From the NCBI RefSeq assembly GCF_045679555.1, contig NC_092115.1:38252728-38316727 (forward strand): 64,000 bases of DNA, given 5' to 3'. Below are positions 39,901 to 52,160 of the stretch, in pieces. Below the pieces are notes generated by a model. That model had not been told where the DNA came from. It searched no databases and was given only the letters and a program-made list of their open reading frames with translations. The translations under genes were made by a program, and so were the position numbers. Position 1 is the stretch's first letter. Every line of letters begins with the position of its first letter. The stretch comes from Salvelinus alpinus. Lineage: Eukaryota > Chordata > Actinopteri > Salmoniformes > Salmonidae.

Positions 39901-42305
39901 TGTATGTGCGTGTGTGGAGGGGTTGGGCGTAAGGGACATTGGGGGATAAAGTCGAGGGGAGGGGGGGTAACCTCTCTTATGTTTGTGTTCTTGCCCCCGT
40001 GTGAGCCCACTGCACCCCCTCTAACACCCCGACATAGTAACAATTGGGGGGACTGGGCTATCATTGATGCCTTATGCCGTAAATGGCCTCCTTATAGAAC
40101 CCCCTCTCTATTCACAAACTAATTCCTCCTTCCTTTCCTCCCTCCCCCTCTCTCTCTCCAATCCTCCACCCCTACTCCTCCACCTCTATCCGCCGGTATC
40201 TCTCTGCACTATTTCTCTCTCTGTCTCTTCATAGCACTCTATAGCGCTAAAAAGTATTCTACTCATTCCCTGCCTCGCTTTGTCGTTTCTCCCTCCCTAT
40301 TGGTCACCTGTCCATTGTTTGCAGGCCGCTAATTGATATGACGGAAAGACTTAATCTAGGTTCCAATCGATCGTCAAGCCTGACAGTACTATGGCAAATC
40401 ACTAGAGCGCTCCAGACCTGAGTGGGCTGTTTCAACTTAGAGTGGGGAAAAGGAAATACTTAAAAAGAGCTAGTCCTTCACTTCTGTTCAAAGGTGATCA
40501 GAGTCAAGGGTCTAGTTAAATCTTGTTAAAGAAAACAGCCTTTAGATGTCATTAACTCTGCTATGGATAAAGAGGGGGAGGTCTGGATAAAGAGGGGGAG
40601 GTCTGGATGGAGAGAGAGAGGGATGGAGAGGAAGAGAGAGGGAGGGAGAGAACCTGGTGTCTGTCACATACAGAAAAGTTTGATAGCTATCCCTTTCTCT
40701 ACTATCACAGACACACACATACACACACCTTCTGCTCGGTCCGCAGGCCTTTAAACGTTTAAGCTGTTTGTTATATAATTAGCCTGCTGGGATGGCCATA
40801 ATAAATAAGATTGAGAGAATAAACCCACAGCTGTATATCATTCCCTACTGAAGCACTGACGCTCAACTGGTGTGTGTGTGTGTGTGTGTTGAACAGAGAC
40901 TCTCTATTCAGAGAGAGTAATGGCGTGCTGTAAAGCTGTCTTCAGAACGTCTGTTCCCTCCAGTCTCGCCTATTTCCCTCACTCTCTCTTCCAGAGGTCC
41001 AAGAGCTGATGACTTAACTTTAGCTCAGTCGACTAAGTGCATACGCCCGGGGGTTCGATACAATTTAGAAGAAAATGTGGTCATTAAATTAAAAGTAAAT
41101 CAAATGCCTTACCCTGACAGACTCCGCTCTTCTCCTCGTATCCCAAGTTACAGACACACCCACCAATGGGGACCAGCCATTCCCCGTCTGCGCCACAATA
41201 CATCTTGGGCTCCTCCCTCTCTTCTGATTGGTTCACGCACGACCCCCTGACCTCCACTAACGAGGAAGTGTCAGCTCCGGTGTTGGTATCTGGGAAGGTT
41301 GCTAAGTTGCGGACAGTGAGGGGGCAGGTTTTGTAGAAGACACGTACGGAAACCAGAGCGATGCAGGCGCCAACATCCTGGAACGCCAGGTAGAAACCCT
41401 TCCGGGTTGTGACCTTTACGTCACGCACCTCAGTGTTCAGCTTCATGATGCGGTCCCCAATGTCCACCTGATCATTGTAATAATAACAAAATTACTGATA
41501 ATAAATAGCCATAAGAACACAACAATGTTACTTCCTTGTAATTTTCACATTGAAAAAACATAATCAACACACCATCAGATCTTAAAATTTAACAAAGATG
41601 AAAAAAAAAACAAGAGTCCTAACCTGAGTGAAGCTCTCGTCGGCTGCCACGGTGTCGATCTTGAGAAAGTTGCTCTCTCTGATGTAGTGCTCTCTGTCGT
41701 TGTTAGACTCATAGTAGTAGAGGTTGAAGGTCTCCTTACAGGTGCCGGTGACTCCAGGCAGGCTGTTACAGTCCCGGAGGGTGAACTTGATCTCGACGTA
41801 GATGCGCTGCGCTCCAGACCGAGGGATCCAGTCAGTTCTAAGCCAGTTGCTCTGGCTGGGTTCCATCACGTTACACACCTGGTACGTTCTGATAGGGACA
41901 TTCTTCTCATCCATGATGCTTACCTCCTCCCACTGGGAACACACACATTCTGACCATTAGACCAAAGTCACTTCTAGTCATCAATCAGCTTCGGTGACGA
42001 CAAAACCTTCCGTGCGTTTATCTTGGGATAGTTTATCAAGGACGTTTTATGGAGTTGCATGGTGACCTTGCCTAACTATGGCATCTTACTACCATGGAAT
42101 AGTAATGTGGCCTCCCACTCCCTGCTGGTGAGAGCTTTAGACGGACCGAGCCAGAGAGTGTGTGTGTGTAGAGGTGTTCTATAGGAGCTGTCATAGAGTA
42201 TGGCTCCAAGTTTTATTCCCTCCTTTGGAGTCTTTGTTGAAGGACAGAAATCACAGCTGTCACAGTCGTAAAGCTGTACACTGGCCCCCACTGTGATGTG
42301 GAGAG

Positions 42306-42359
<54 letters not shown>

Positions 42360-44039
42360 GCAATGGGTGGGTGGGGGTATGCTGGCAATCAAAGGGCTCA
42401 GTGTGTGGGGACCAGGACCTTGTCAATCAAGCAGTTCAGTAAAAGAAAGTGAGCACAGGGAGACTGGAGAGGAGTCAAGTTCACCAATAACTCTTAAACT
42501 AACAAAGAGGCTGGAGAGAGTGAAAGTGAGCGAGAGAGGGTGTGCATGCAATAAAGACAGAGGGAGATGGAGACTGCAGTAGAATGCCATCTAGCTTGGA
42601 TTATAGGGTATGAAAAAAAGACTCACCCATAGTCTACCTGTGTACAATTATGCATTACAAACACATGTTCTCACTGAAATAGGTTATTTTGTCTCGGCAG
42701 GACCACATACCCCTCCTTCTGTTGGACTTGCCGCCCATTTCAGCTCGCCAGGAACTGTCCTTGTGTCCAGTAACGTCTCTGAAACACACAGTTACAAACA
42801 GGTAGGGAAGGTGATTTCCACTTTCCATTGGCAGCTACTCTTAGGCTCAACAAGAACCCATACATACTGTATTCATACAGATGCAGATATGGAAAGAAAA
42901 TTACAAGATCGATAAAATATCACAAACAGACAGACTATCTCAAATATACTGGAACGAATGTATAGATTTTGGGCTAAACGTTACACATATAGCTCGCCCA
43001 TGACACTGTGTTGGGATTAACCGGAGCCCCTGTACATTTTTTATTTAACCTTTATTTAACTAGGCAGGTCAGTTAAGAACAAATTGTTTTTTACAATGAC
43101 AGCCTACACCAGCCAAACCCAGACGACGCTGGGCCAATGGGACTCCCAGTCATGGCCGGTTGTGATACATCCTGGATTCAAACCAGGGTGTCTGTAGTGA
43201 CACCTCAAGCAATGAGATGCAGTGCCTTAGACCACTGCGCCACTCGGGAGCTCCAACATTGTACCGGTATGCCCTATATATAGCCTTGCTGCTGCTCTTT
43301 AATTATTTGTTACTATAATTTCTTCTTTTTTACTTAAAACTGCATTGTTAGTTAAGGGCTTGTAAGTAAGATTTTCACTGTAAGGTCTACCTACACCTGT
43401 TGTATTCGGCGCATGTGACAAGTACAATTTGATTTGGGATAAAACCCGTAGCGCAAAGGCCGTAGGTCACTGCTTAAACCGAAAATGTTTGACGTTTTAC
43501 TTGTTAGAAATGTGACATTTGTCCGAATTTGGAGGTTTCATTTGTGCCCCTGTTCGAACTGCTTTAGGCTGAGTAGGCTACTGACTGCATAACATTGAAA
43601 TTCAGCTCAAATTAAACGGTAGAGACTGAACCTGAGAAAGATAGTATGGGAGGCAACCGCATACATCTTTTGATTGCAGTGATTGCGATTATCATTCATC
43701 ATTATAAGCTAGTGAAACAAATAGTTGGATAACAGTCAAATGAACGAGGAACAACGGTGTTTTCCAGGCAGCGGGTAGGAACTCCAAGTATGTACATGCG
43801 AAATAAGAAATATCAGTTTCCAATAGTGCCCGAATATGAAGGGGAAAACGGACCCTCAATTAAGACACGTTAAGTAGCCTAACCAAATACTTCGGAGAAC
43901 CGTACACTCCCCCCTTAAGCCTAAACAATTCCAAAACACTGATTTCCTTACCTTCGTTAGGTGGATACACTCGGGCGGCGGAAATAATTGTAAACATCCA
44001 TATTAACGCACAAGTTGTTTTGCAAAAACTCGCAGCCAT
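17268..44039 (-). CDS. epha4: EPHA4-like ephrin receptor tyrosine kinase, complete, 18 coding exons
   Basis: A single-pass membrane receptor for ephrins, used in axon guidance and tissue boundaries. I joined 18 exons (listed separately); phases agree throughout and the total is 3,081 nt, 1,026 residues plus stop (human EPHA4 is 986). Order: signal peptide about 1-22; ligand-binding domain about 24-200; cysteine-rich/EGF-like region to about 326; two fibronectin III domains 327-561; membrane helix about 574-596; juxtamembrane Tyr623 and Tyr629; kinase about 650-925 with Gly loop 655-660, Lys680, HRD Asp773, DFG Asp791 and activation-loop Tyr806; SAM domain about 945-1010; C-terminal MVPV, a PDZ ligand. 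Specific EPHA4 signatures are [15 protein letters not shown] and [13 protein letters not shown]. Start at 44039 is preferred because it begins a good signal peptide. Oddities: additions in FN3-1 and the activation loop, and an extra intron. It could be a teleost paralogue (epha4b or epha4l). Confidence 0.93.
17649..17807 (-). CDS. epha4: Eph receptor exon 17: linker and most of SAM domain
   Basis: 159 nt. [19 protein letters not shown] aligns with WLQAIKMDRYKDNFTAAGY of EPHA4 but is the least conserved exon. Donor CATCA/GTGAGT. Confidence 0.88.
17920..18107 (-). CDS. epha4: Eph receptor exon 16: end of kinase
   Basis: 188 nt; [18 protein letters not shown] and [10 protein letters not shown] are hallmark Eph sequences. 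Two codons shorter than human. Confidence 0.96.
18145..20495 (+). mobile_element. Tail of a LINE family, split by an RSg-1 insertion
   Basis: 18145-18204 (TTTTGGAACTTTTGTGAG onward) and 20426-20495 (TTCACTTGCTTTGGCAATG to CCAATAAAGCCCTTGAAATT) together match one continuous LINE 3' end present at 32460-32575. It lies in the intron between exons 15 and 16 of the Eph gene. Confidence 0.75.
18205..20425 (+). mobile_element. RSg-1-type LINE, internally deleted
   Basis: Starts near GAAAATGGCGCCGGAAGAAA, has endonuclease-like pieces around 18600-19180, the start of a reverse transcriptase ([13 protein letters not shown] at about 19440-19480), then jumps at 19485 to the downstream region ([19 protein letters not shown] type, about 19715). 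It ends in the GATTTGATTTGAT tail at 20425. Antisense to the host gene; it cannot encode a working protein. Confidence 0.85.
20562..20660 (+). mobile_element. Right-end fragment of a Tc1 element
   Basis: Resembles the last 100 bp of the element at 38490-39471 (ACTTTCCAAATGCACTG followed by TA). No other part remains. Confidence 0.75.
20753..20929 (-). CDS. epha4: Eph receptor exon 15: kinase C-lobe, with nine extra residues
   Basis: 177 nt against 150 in human. The acceptor TTACAG at 20931-20930 adds EVTGTYHSP before GGKIPIRW. A second AG nearer the conserved boundary (20903-20902) would throw the frame. Ends WDMSNQD. Confidence 0.9.
21103..21312 (-). CDS. epha4: Eph receptor exon 14: catalytic and activation-loop exon
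   Basis: 210 nt, conserved size. VHRDLAARN (Asp773), [10 protein letters not shown] (Asp791), NAYTTR (Tyr806). Residue 753 is Lys in QLVGKLRG where EPHA4 has Met. A partial inverted copy of this exon lies at 47606-47745. Confidence 0.97.
21521..21695 (-). mobile_element. HpaI-type SINE in an Eph intron
   Basis: Reverse complement of the HpaI layout: tail TTTATTTAACAGGGCAAGTC at the left, GTTAACTGCC site, tRNA-like head at the right (CCACTAGGCTACCTG). It ends about 24 bp from exon 13. Confidence 0.9.
21719..21780 (-). CDS. epha4: Eph receptor exon 13: kinase hinge
   Basis: 62 nt, conserved size. [20 protein letters not shown]; Thr in the IITEY gatekeeper position. An HpaI SINE lies right beside its donor. 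Confidence 0.95.
21931..22116 (-). CDS. epha4: Eph receptor exon 12: kinase N-lobe
   Basis: 186 nt, conserved size. [10 protein letters not shown] completes the Gly loop; VAIKSLK has Lys680; [17 protein letters not shown] gives the helix-C Glu. Donor GAT/GTGAGT. Confidence 0.97.
22361..22474 (-). CDS. epha4: Eph receptor exon 11: juxtamembrane tyrosines and start of Gly loop
   Basis: 114 nt. [12 protein letters not shown] holds the two regulatory tyrosines (623, 629) that are autophosphorylated in Eph receptors. Ends at VIGI of the Gly loop. Confidence 0.95.
22581..22639 (-). CDS. epha4: Eph receptor exon 10: juxtamembrane start
   Basis: 59 nt; [19 protein letters not shown] aligns with SKYSKAKQEADEEKHLNQ of EPHA4. 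Confidence 0.92.
23101..23158. repeat. (TG)n microsatellite in an Eph intron
   Basis: Uninterrupted TG run of about 58 bp, 43 bp 3' of the transmembrane exon on the gene strand. Confidence 0.97.
23201..23312 (-). CDS. epha4: Eph receptor exon 9: transmembrane segment
   Basis: Residues 562-599. [16 protein letters not shown] leads into a hydrophobic helix and stops at the basic SRR. A TG microsatellite lies in the intron just 3' of it. Confidence 0.93.
23435..23594 (-). CDS. epha4: Eph receptor exon 8: rest of fibronectin III domain 2
   Basis: 160 nt, residues 509-561; contains [19 protein letters not shown]. One codon shorter than human. Donor CAG/GTAGAA. Confidence 0.95.
24137..24348. mobile_element. 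Palindromic MITE-like repeat
   Basis: The two halves are inverted copies: ACTCTTACTAAAAG and GGGTTCTTTGGCTGTCC on the left answer GGACAGCCAAAGAACTC and TTTAAGAGTGT on the right. The interior repeats GAACCC/GGGTTC blocks. No coding. It ends about 50 bp from exon 7. Confidence 0.75.
24397..24521 (-). CDS. epha4: Eph receptor exon 7: start of fibronectin III domain 2
   Basis: 125 nt, conserved size; ends [18 protein letters not shown], which is nearly invariant in EphA receptors. Acceptor CACTCAG, donor AAG/GTGAGA. Confidence 0.95.
24670..25610. other. Intron DNA, nothing recognised
   Basis: Part of the intron between Eph exons 6 and 7. No repeat or exon that I can support. Confidence 0.5.
26989..28546 (+). 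mobile_element. Nearly full-length Tc1 element with perfect inverted ends
   Basis: 1,558 bp. Both ends start CACTGCTCAAAAAAATAAAG and are identical for 28 bases, flanked by TA. It encodes a nearly intact transposase. It is the youngest-looking mobile element in the window and lies in the Eph intron between exons 6 and 7, in the opposite direction to the gene. Confidence 0.93.
27286..28288 (+). pseudogene. Tc1-type DD34E transposase, one disruption
   Basis: The N-terminal part has two helix-turn-helix domains ([19 protein letters not shown], then [15 protein letters not shown]). Catalytic residues are the Asp in FTDESRF, the Asp in LMQDNARPH and the Glu in DLNPIEH, with exactly 34 residues between the last two. 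The frame runs to about 27880 and breaks in a small GTAGCCTGAG duplication near 27883-27900; the second frame then runs to TGA at 28288. The element would need an outside transposase to move. Confidence 0.88.
28843..29265 (-). CDS. epha4: Eph receptor exon 6: fibronectin III domain 1, enlarged
   Basis: 423 nt against 336 in mammals. Residues 327-466. Conserved parts are PPSAP at the start, [17 protein letters not shown] and [11 protein letters not shown] at the end. The extra bases fall between two Cys-x-x-Cys pairs (C365/C368 and C403/C406), where 34 residues replace 7 in human. Confidence 0.93.
29752..29907 (-). CDS. epha4: Eph receptor exon 5: cysteine-rich region
   Basis: 156 nt, the conserved size. 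Encodes [20 protein letters not shown] and further to DPASMPCT, with the cysteine pattern of EPHA4. Acceptor CTATAG, donor CACAC/GTAAGG. An 11.2-kb intron separates it from exon 4. Confidence 0.92.
30655..30725 (-). mobile_element. LINE 3'-tail fragment
   Basis: GCAGACGCTCTTATCCAGGG then TGACTTACAGT is the reverse complement of the tail seen at 53525-53560. This tail is widespread in fish genomes. Confidence 0.8.
31989..32575 (+). mobile_element. 3' end of a LINE, 5'-truncated
   Basis: Encodes [19 protein letters not shown] and [18 protein letters not shown], a Cys/His C-terminal motif of a salmonid non-LTR element, then a 3' UTR ending GCCAATACAGCCCCTTAAATT. A frame break follows [10 protein letters not shown] at 32330. 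Confidence 0.8.
34440..36810. repeat. Interspersed repeat, copy 2, split by a TTAA element
   Basis: The left part (to 34921) matches 4745-5210. The right part resumes at 35948 (GCCATGTAACTAGCTAGG) and is rich in GTTAGCTAGCTAA-type palindromes near 36140. Boundaries are approximate and the class is unknown. Confidence 0.55.
34926..35943 (-). mobile_element. TTAA-flanked nonautonomous DNA element, copy B
   Basis: 1,018 bp with TTAA on both sides (34922-34925 and 35944-35947). The left end CCTCTCTAGGGTA and the right end, reverse-complemented CTTCTCTAGGGTA, differ at one of 13 positions. Exact TTAA duplication suggests mobilisation by a piggyBac-type transposase. No coding sequence. Confidence 0.75.
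38490..39471 (+). mobile_element. Tc1/mariner element, internally deleted
   Basis: Left end CAGTGTCTTCGGAAAGAATT, right end ACTTTCCGAAGGCACTG before TA. The interior keeps transposase pieces such as [17 protein letters not shown] (39080-39125) but lacks the N-terminal half after a deletion near 38710. Confidence 0.9.
39822..41110. other. Intron DNA with TG and GA runs
   Basis: Short TG run at about 39815-39838, a tandem of GATAAAGAGGGGGAGGTCTG at 40566-40607, and GA-rich sequence to 40650. No exon. Confidence 0.5.
41113..41467 (-). CDS. epha4: Eph receptor exon 4: ligand-binding domain, second part
   Basis: Residues 156-273, from [13 protein letters not shown] to EEKSGVCQ; 355 nt. Acceptor GATCAG, donor CAGG/GTAAGG, phase 1. 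With the previous exon it totals 664 nt, the size I know for the single mammalian exon. Confidence 0.95.
41624..41932 (-). CDS. epha4: Eph receptor exon 3: ligand-binding domain, first part
   Basis: Residues 53-155, from [11 protein letters not shown] to DESFTQ. 309 nt, phase 0 at both ends. Donor CAG/GTTAGG. In mammals this and the next exon are one. Confidence 0.95.
42306..42357. repeat. (TG)n microsatellite in an Eph intron
   Basis: About 52 bp of TG between exons 2 and 3. Confidence 0.97.
42711..42778 (-). CDS. epha4: Eph receptor exon 2: start of ligand-binding domain
   Basis: 68 nt, too short to stand out as a frame. Encodes [23 protein letters not shown] (residues 30-52), aligning with [22 protein letters not shown]-type sequence in EPHA4. 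Acceptor TTTCAG, donor GTATGT; phases 1 and 0 join its neighbours. Confidence 0.9.
43010..43440 (+). mobile_element. RSg-1 3' end, 5'-truncated, split by a SINE
   Basis: ATTAACCGGAGCCCCTGTAC (43016-43035) and, after the SINE, TTGTACCGGTATGCCCTATA (43259 on) are two parts of the RSg-1 3' region. It ends with TCGGCGCATGTGACAAGTA and TTTGATTTG. Confidence 0.75.
43041..43254 (-). mobile_element. tRNA-headed SINE of the SlmI (tRNA-Leu) type
   Basis: Reverse-complemented it begins with a head containing GCGCAGTGGTCTAAGGCACT and a GGTTTGAATCC box, and ends in the AACTGACCTGCCTAGTTAAA tail. Same family as 62744-62957. The family name is from memory. Confidence 0.75.
43952..44039 (-). CDS. epha4: Eph receptor exon 1: signal peptide
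   Basis: Residues 1-29, starting [16 protein letters not shown] and ending ARVYPPNE, which aligns with RVYPANE of EPHA4. Donor CGAAG/GTAAGG, phase 1. An in-frame ATG lies 13 codons upstream (44078) but would put charged residues before the hydrophobic core. Confidence 0.85.
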
Positions 44040-44239
44040 TTGTGCTGTGTGGAAGTGTCTCCGTTTAACTCCGCGCATCCCTCTTGGAAAACTGTGTGTG
44101 TGTGTGGGAATGATACTTGGAACGCTGTGGGCAAAAGGAGGTCTCTCGCGTTCCTTCTGACGCAGTTGTAGGTTTCTTCTCTTCTCTGGTCAGCGGTATC
44201 TCGCTGGCATAGGGTGTAAGTGTTTGTCAACGTGTGAGT

Positions 44240-44580
44240 TGTTATATGTCATATGTGTAGATTATGTTGTAATGTCTGCGTGTTTTTACTGTTTTACCTG
44301 TGTTCCTGGCAATTAAGTCACTGACAGTCGTGTGACAACATCACACTAAGCCTGCGTCATTGATTCGTCATGATGAGCCAATATAACGTGATCGTTTCGA
44401 TAAATCAACAGACAAGCTTTTAACGAAACATTTGTAGTATGTGACAAAGAATAACCTTTTTTTTGTTTGGGATTGAATAGGACTAATTTAAGATAGAAAA
44501 CTGCTTATAGATTGAAACAAAAGTGATAGATAAAATAGTGTGTTTTGGAACTGTGAACACATCAAATATGAAGACCTCTT
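44240..44580. other. 5' flank of the Eph gene
   Basis: The promoter should lie here, but I see no clear TATA box or strong CpG island, so I mark none. Confidence 0.4.
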
Positions 44581-44795
44581 CCCACCGGGCAAAAAACTGG
44601 TTGAATCAACATTGTTTCCACGTTTCGATTTGCTAAAAGTAATCAATTTAAGGGCATTTCGTCTTTCTTTCACCCAACTTTTAACCCAAATCCAATGACA
44701 TAGTGACCTTTTTGGTTGATTTCACATTGAATTCATGTTAGTTGAAATATAAATCAAAACTAGACGTTGAACTGACATTCTTCCCAGTCAGTAGG
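44581..44795. mobile_element. MITE-like inverted repeat
   Basis: Starts CCCACCGGGCAAAAAACTGG and ends TTCTTCCCAGTCAGT; the ends are loosely inverted. Interior GTTGAATCAACATTG and GTTGATTTCACATTG are inverted as well. Noncoding. Confidence 0.5.
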
Positions 44796-44950
44796 TTGCT
44801 TGCTGAATTACAATGCCTCACTGAAAAGGATGGGGGAAAAACAAGAGGGAGATAGCGCCCCCTGTTGTTAGCTCATATCTCTCTCTACCTGACGCTCTTC
44901 CATTGGGAGTGAGATCTGGGGTGATGGTGATGACCTCAATAGCCTAAGGC

Positions 44951-45831
44951 CAGTGTTGGGTGGATTACTTTCTAAATGTAATCAGTTACCGTTACTAGTT
45001 ATCTGTCCAAAATTGTAATCAGTAACGTAACTTTTGGATTACCCAAACTCAGTAATGTAGTCTAATTACGGCAGGTAGCCTAGTGCTTATATTGTTGGGC
45101 CAGGAACCAAAAGATTGCTGGATCAAATCCCTGAGCTGACAAGGTAAAAATCTGTTGTTCTGCCCCTGAACACGGCAGTTAACCCAGTGTTTCCTCATAG
45201 GCTGTCATTGTGAATAAGAATTTGTTCCTTACTGACGTGCCTCGTTAAAGAAAGGTAAAGTAACATTTAGTTACTTTGAGATGACTTTCCCCTCAAGAGG
45301 TATTAGAAGACAAAAATGTATGTTACCAATGTAACGACATCTAAATGTAATTTTATGGTTATGTAGGCTTCTTCTAACCCATTGCTTTCTAATACATATA
45401 ATAATAATAATATTAAATTATATTTTCACATGAATGTATATAATTTATAAATCCAAAAATGGATGTAGCAACTACAGATTGTCCCTTTAAGGCTATCAAA
45501 AGTGTGCGAGTTTGAACATGTGTCCATTAGCCCTATGGAATTAGATTGAGCAATAAAAGCTCCACTTTTATTCCATAGGCTGGGATCCGCACTGTGCATC
45601 TGTTGCAAGAGCACATTTTTTCACTGGCTGTCCACTGGTTTCAAAAACAATGATTGATAGGCAGCTTTCTGAATTTAAAAGTAATCCTCAAAGTAATCAT
45701 CTAGTTTTTCAAAAGTATCTGTAATCCGATTACAATATTTTTTACGGGTAACGTAACGGATTACAGTTACATATTTGTTGTAATCCCTTACATGTAACGG
45801 ATTACGTGTAATCCATTACTTCCCAGCCCTG
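44951..45831. mobile_element. hAT-type nonautonomous element with perfect 8-bp target duplication
   Basis: Flanked by CCTAAGGC at 44943-44950 and again at 45832-45839. Left end CAGTGTTGGGTGGATTAC, right end (reverse-complemented) CAGGGCTGGGAAGTAATGG. Subterminal TGTAATC/GATTACA motifs recur many times at both ends. No transposase. An HpaI SINE is inserted at 45069-45258. Confidence 0.88.
45069..45258 (+). mobile_element. HpaI-type SINE inside the hAT-type element
   Basis: GGCAGGTAGCCTAGTGCTTA at the start, GATTGCTGGATCAAATCC box, GGCAGTTAACCCAGTG with the HpaI site, tail TTGTTCCTTACTGACGTGCC. Confidence 0.9.
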
Positions 45832-45839
45832 CCTAAGGC

Positions 45840-47129
45840 TATGACAACTACACAATAAGAACTGTAACACTGTCAACATAAAAAGGGTCTTAAAACCAGC
45901 AACTTTGCTGTTATGGTATAAGCGCACTACCGTGCCATAACGATCCAGACCTCTTGGCAAAGGTCATACTATGCTTACATCGACCGTATACAGGTAGTCC
46001 ACTGAGGCAAGCACGCACCACAGCCATTATTACACACTCTGTTCTAAAAAAAGTCAGACTCCATCCTGTGCAGGCTGTGAAAGCGTAGAGGAAGAACAAA
46101 GAGAGGGGGTTGCGTCCACCCACACCTTCTCTCTCTCAATGGAGTGGCTACAGAGAAACCCAGTGGATATCTCTTAAGAGAAAAGACACAGGTCCTTTAC
46201 TGCAGCCTGTTATAGCTGTTTATCACACCCCGACTTGGAAGTCTACGATCTTTAATTCCGCCCTATCCACGTCTAATATTGCTTTCAACAGGGTCACGCG
46301 AGTTGTACGTGTTTTGTTTAGAGCTCTACCTAGAGAGTTTGAGATTGAGGTAAATCGAGGTCTTTTATCATATTGAAACTTGTTCAGCTCGATAGAGAGT
46401 GTGAGAGTGTGTAACTTTTGTGCTGACCTCAATAGAGACAGAGGGAGAATTTACTGTGTGTGAGACCTGTATGTGAATTGTATGTGTTCGCCATACACTT
46501 TCCATCTCAGTGTATGGGGCCATTCTCAGGTCCGGGCGGGGCCCTTAGTACAGGGTGTTTGTGTTTCTCCAGGGTCCTATTCTGAACGTCTTTGTGTCAT
46601 TTCGGTTGCTCAGGCGAAACCATCCCATCCCCCATAATGCACCATAATGGAACCAGGAAGAGCATCTGGTGCTTTGAGACCGAAACCCATCGCCTCACAT
46701 CGACCCGTCACTCACCGCCGCAGACCATAATGCCGTTTTCACCACCTTATTTTTCTCCAAACCCACGACAGACTGCGCAATCACAAAGACCCAATTAGCC
46801 GAGAGCGGGTGGCAGCTTCGCTGTGGAGCTGGTGTCCAATCACATCGAGCTGTGGAGAGCAGGGGCCTATCGAACGCGGGTGCCAGTGGGCAGACCCTCG
46901 CCACGGGTCGGAGGTGACACAGTGACATTATGGAGTTGCAGGCCGTTGTTTAGGCTCGTTGGTGTCAGTGTAGTTTTGATTGATGACCGTCGTGATGGTG
47001 TTTCCATTCTCCTGTGGGATTCCCAGATCTGAAGAGTGAACTCCCACTGCGGCCCCCGAGCCTTCGGCCCCCACACACACGTTTTGTTCCTATAGGGCCC
47101 CAGATGGCTCCTACTGCCCACACATCTAT

Positions 47130-47171
<42 letters not shown>

Positions 47172-47605
47172 TTTGTGTGTGTGTGAGCACCCCTCAACCC
47201 CTTAGGGATACTCTAGCTTCCCTTAATTACTAGAAAGCCTAAACCCACCAAAACCCACTAACCCGCAGAAGAGCTCCTGAAGACACAGTGAAGTCATCTT
47301 GGCCCTCTCCAAACCCCCTCCTCAAATCACCAACTAACTCCTCATGCCTCCCACAGACACCATCGGGTACTCGTCATAGAAGTAGTGATAAAAGGAGTCA
47401 TGGGGAGAAGTTCACAGAAGGGCCCTTTAACAGTGTGACAAATATAAGTCTAACTGCTTTGTAGACACATCGCTGAGAAGGATAGGGGGAAGCTTGTGTA
47501 TGGAGAGATGTTGGACATGTGTTGTGTGTGTGTGTGTGTAAGGAGCTCGGGCAACGAGATATTTTTCAAATAGCATGTCTCACTCTCGCTCTCTCTCTGT
47601 GTTAG
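45840..47605. other. Intergenic DNA, nothing recognised apart from short TG runs
   Basis: A TG run at 47134-47161 and another at about 47521-47539. Open frames at 46110-46376 and 46592-46798 have no recognisable motif, splice context or codon pattern. Confidence 0.5.
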
Positions 47606-47914
<309 letters not shown>

Positions 47915-48479
47915 TAAAGGCTCTAGGGATGTAAAAGATATGTGGGTGGTTAAGACAGAAGAACAAAGGAGGAGAAGAAGAGGACAGAAGTGTTGCTAGT
48001 GGAGCTTCTGTATGGGGCCTTTCAAAAACCTCCTCCTATATCACGTACACTCCACGAACAAGAGTACGGGTTAACTGACAACACAATCTGTGCTATTATA
48101 TTGGGGCTCAAAAATAGAAAGAGGGTAGCAGATATTTGTGTGTGTGTGTGTGTATGTTCACGTGTGTGACCAGAGCCCACAGTTAACGGAGCATCATTAA
48201 CATGCCTGAGGCGTAGTGGCGAGACCTAGGGATCGCTAGCATCTGTCACACCACTCTGAGGGAGCACAGACACACACACACATGAGTGTACACACAGCTG
48301 ACGTGATTCCACTGAGCCACCGGCTGCTCTAAGGGAGGGCTGGGGGAGAGTTGGCGGAATAAGACTCCAGGTGCATCAAGTCTAGCATGATGGTCCTCTC
48401 CTCTCTTTTCCTTCATATGCTCTGATGAAAGGACTAAAGAGGTCAAATCCCCTTGCAATCCTCTGCCATAATGCTGGCA

Positions 48480-52160
<3,681 letters not shown>

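Larger units (their letters stand above)
29916..41112 (-). other. Large Eph intron (between exons 4 and 5), repeat-filled
   Basis: 11.2 kb. It holds short TG runs (30190-30224, 30906-30938), a LINE-tail fragment (30655-30725), a LINE (31989-32575), an ATCC run (about 33356-33375), a composite repeat (34440-36810) and a Tc1 (38490-39471). I found no further exon in it. Confidence 0.7.

Noticed and set aside
41008-41060. tRNA-like stretch (TTAGCTCAGTCGAC, then GGGTTCGATAC)
   Set aside because: Too short, with no cloverleaf; more likely a decayed SINE head.
44039-44078. Upstream in-frame ATG for the Eph receptor (MRGVKRRHFHTAQ)
   Set aside because: It puts a strongly basic stretch ahead of the hydrophobic core; the ATG at 44039 gives an ordinary signal peptide. 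It cannot be excluded without transcript data.
46110-46798. Open frames of 68-88 codons between the hAT element and the Eph fragment
   Set aside because: No motif, no splice context, and overlapping frames on both strands are of similar length.
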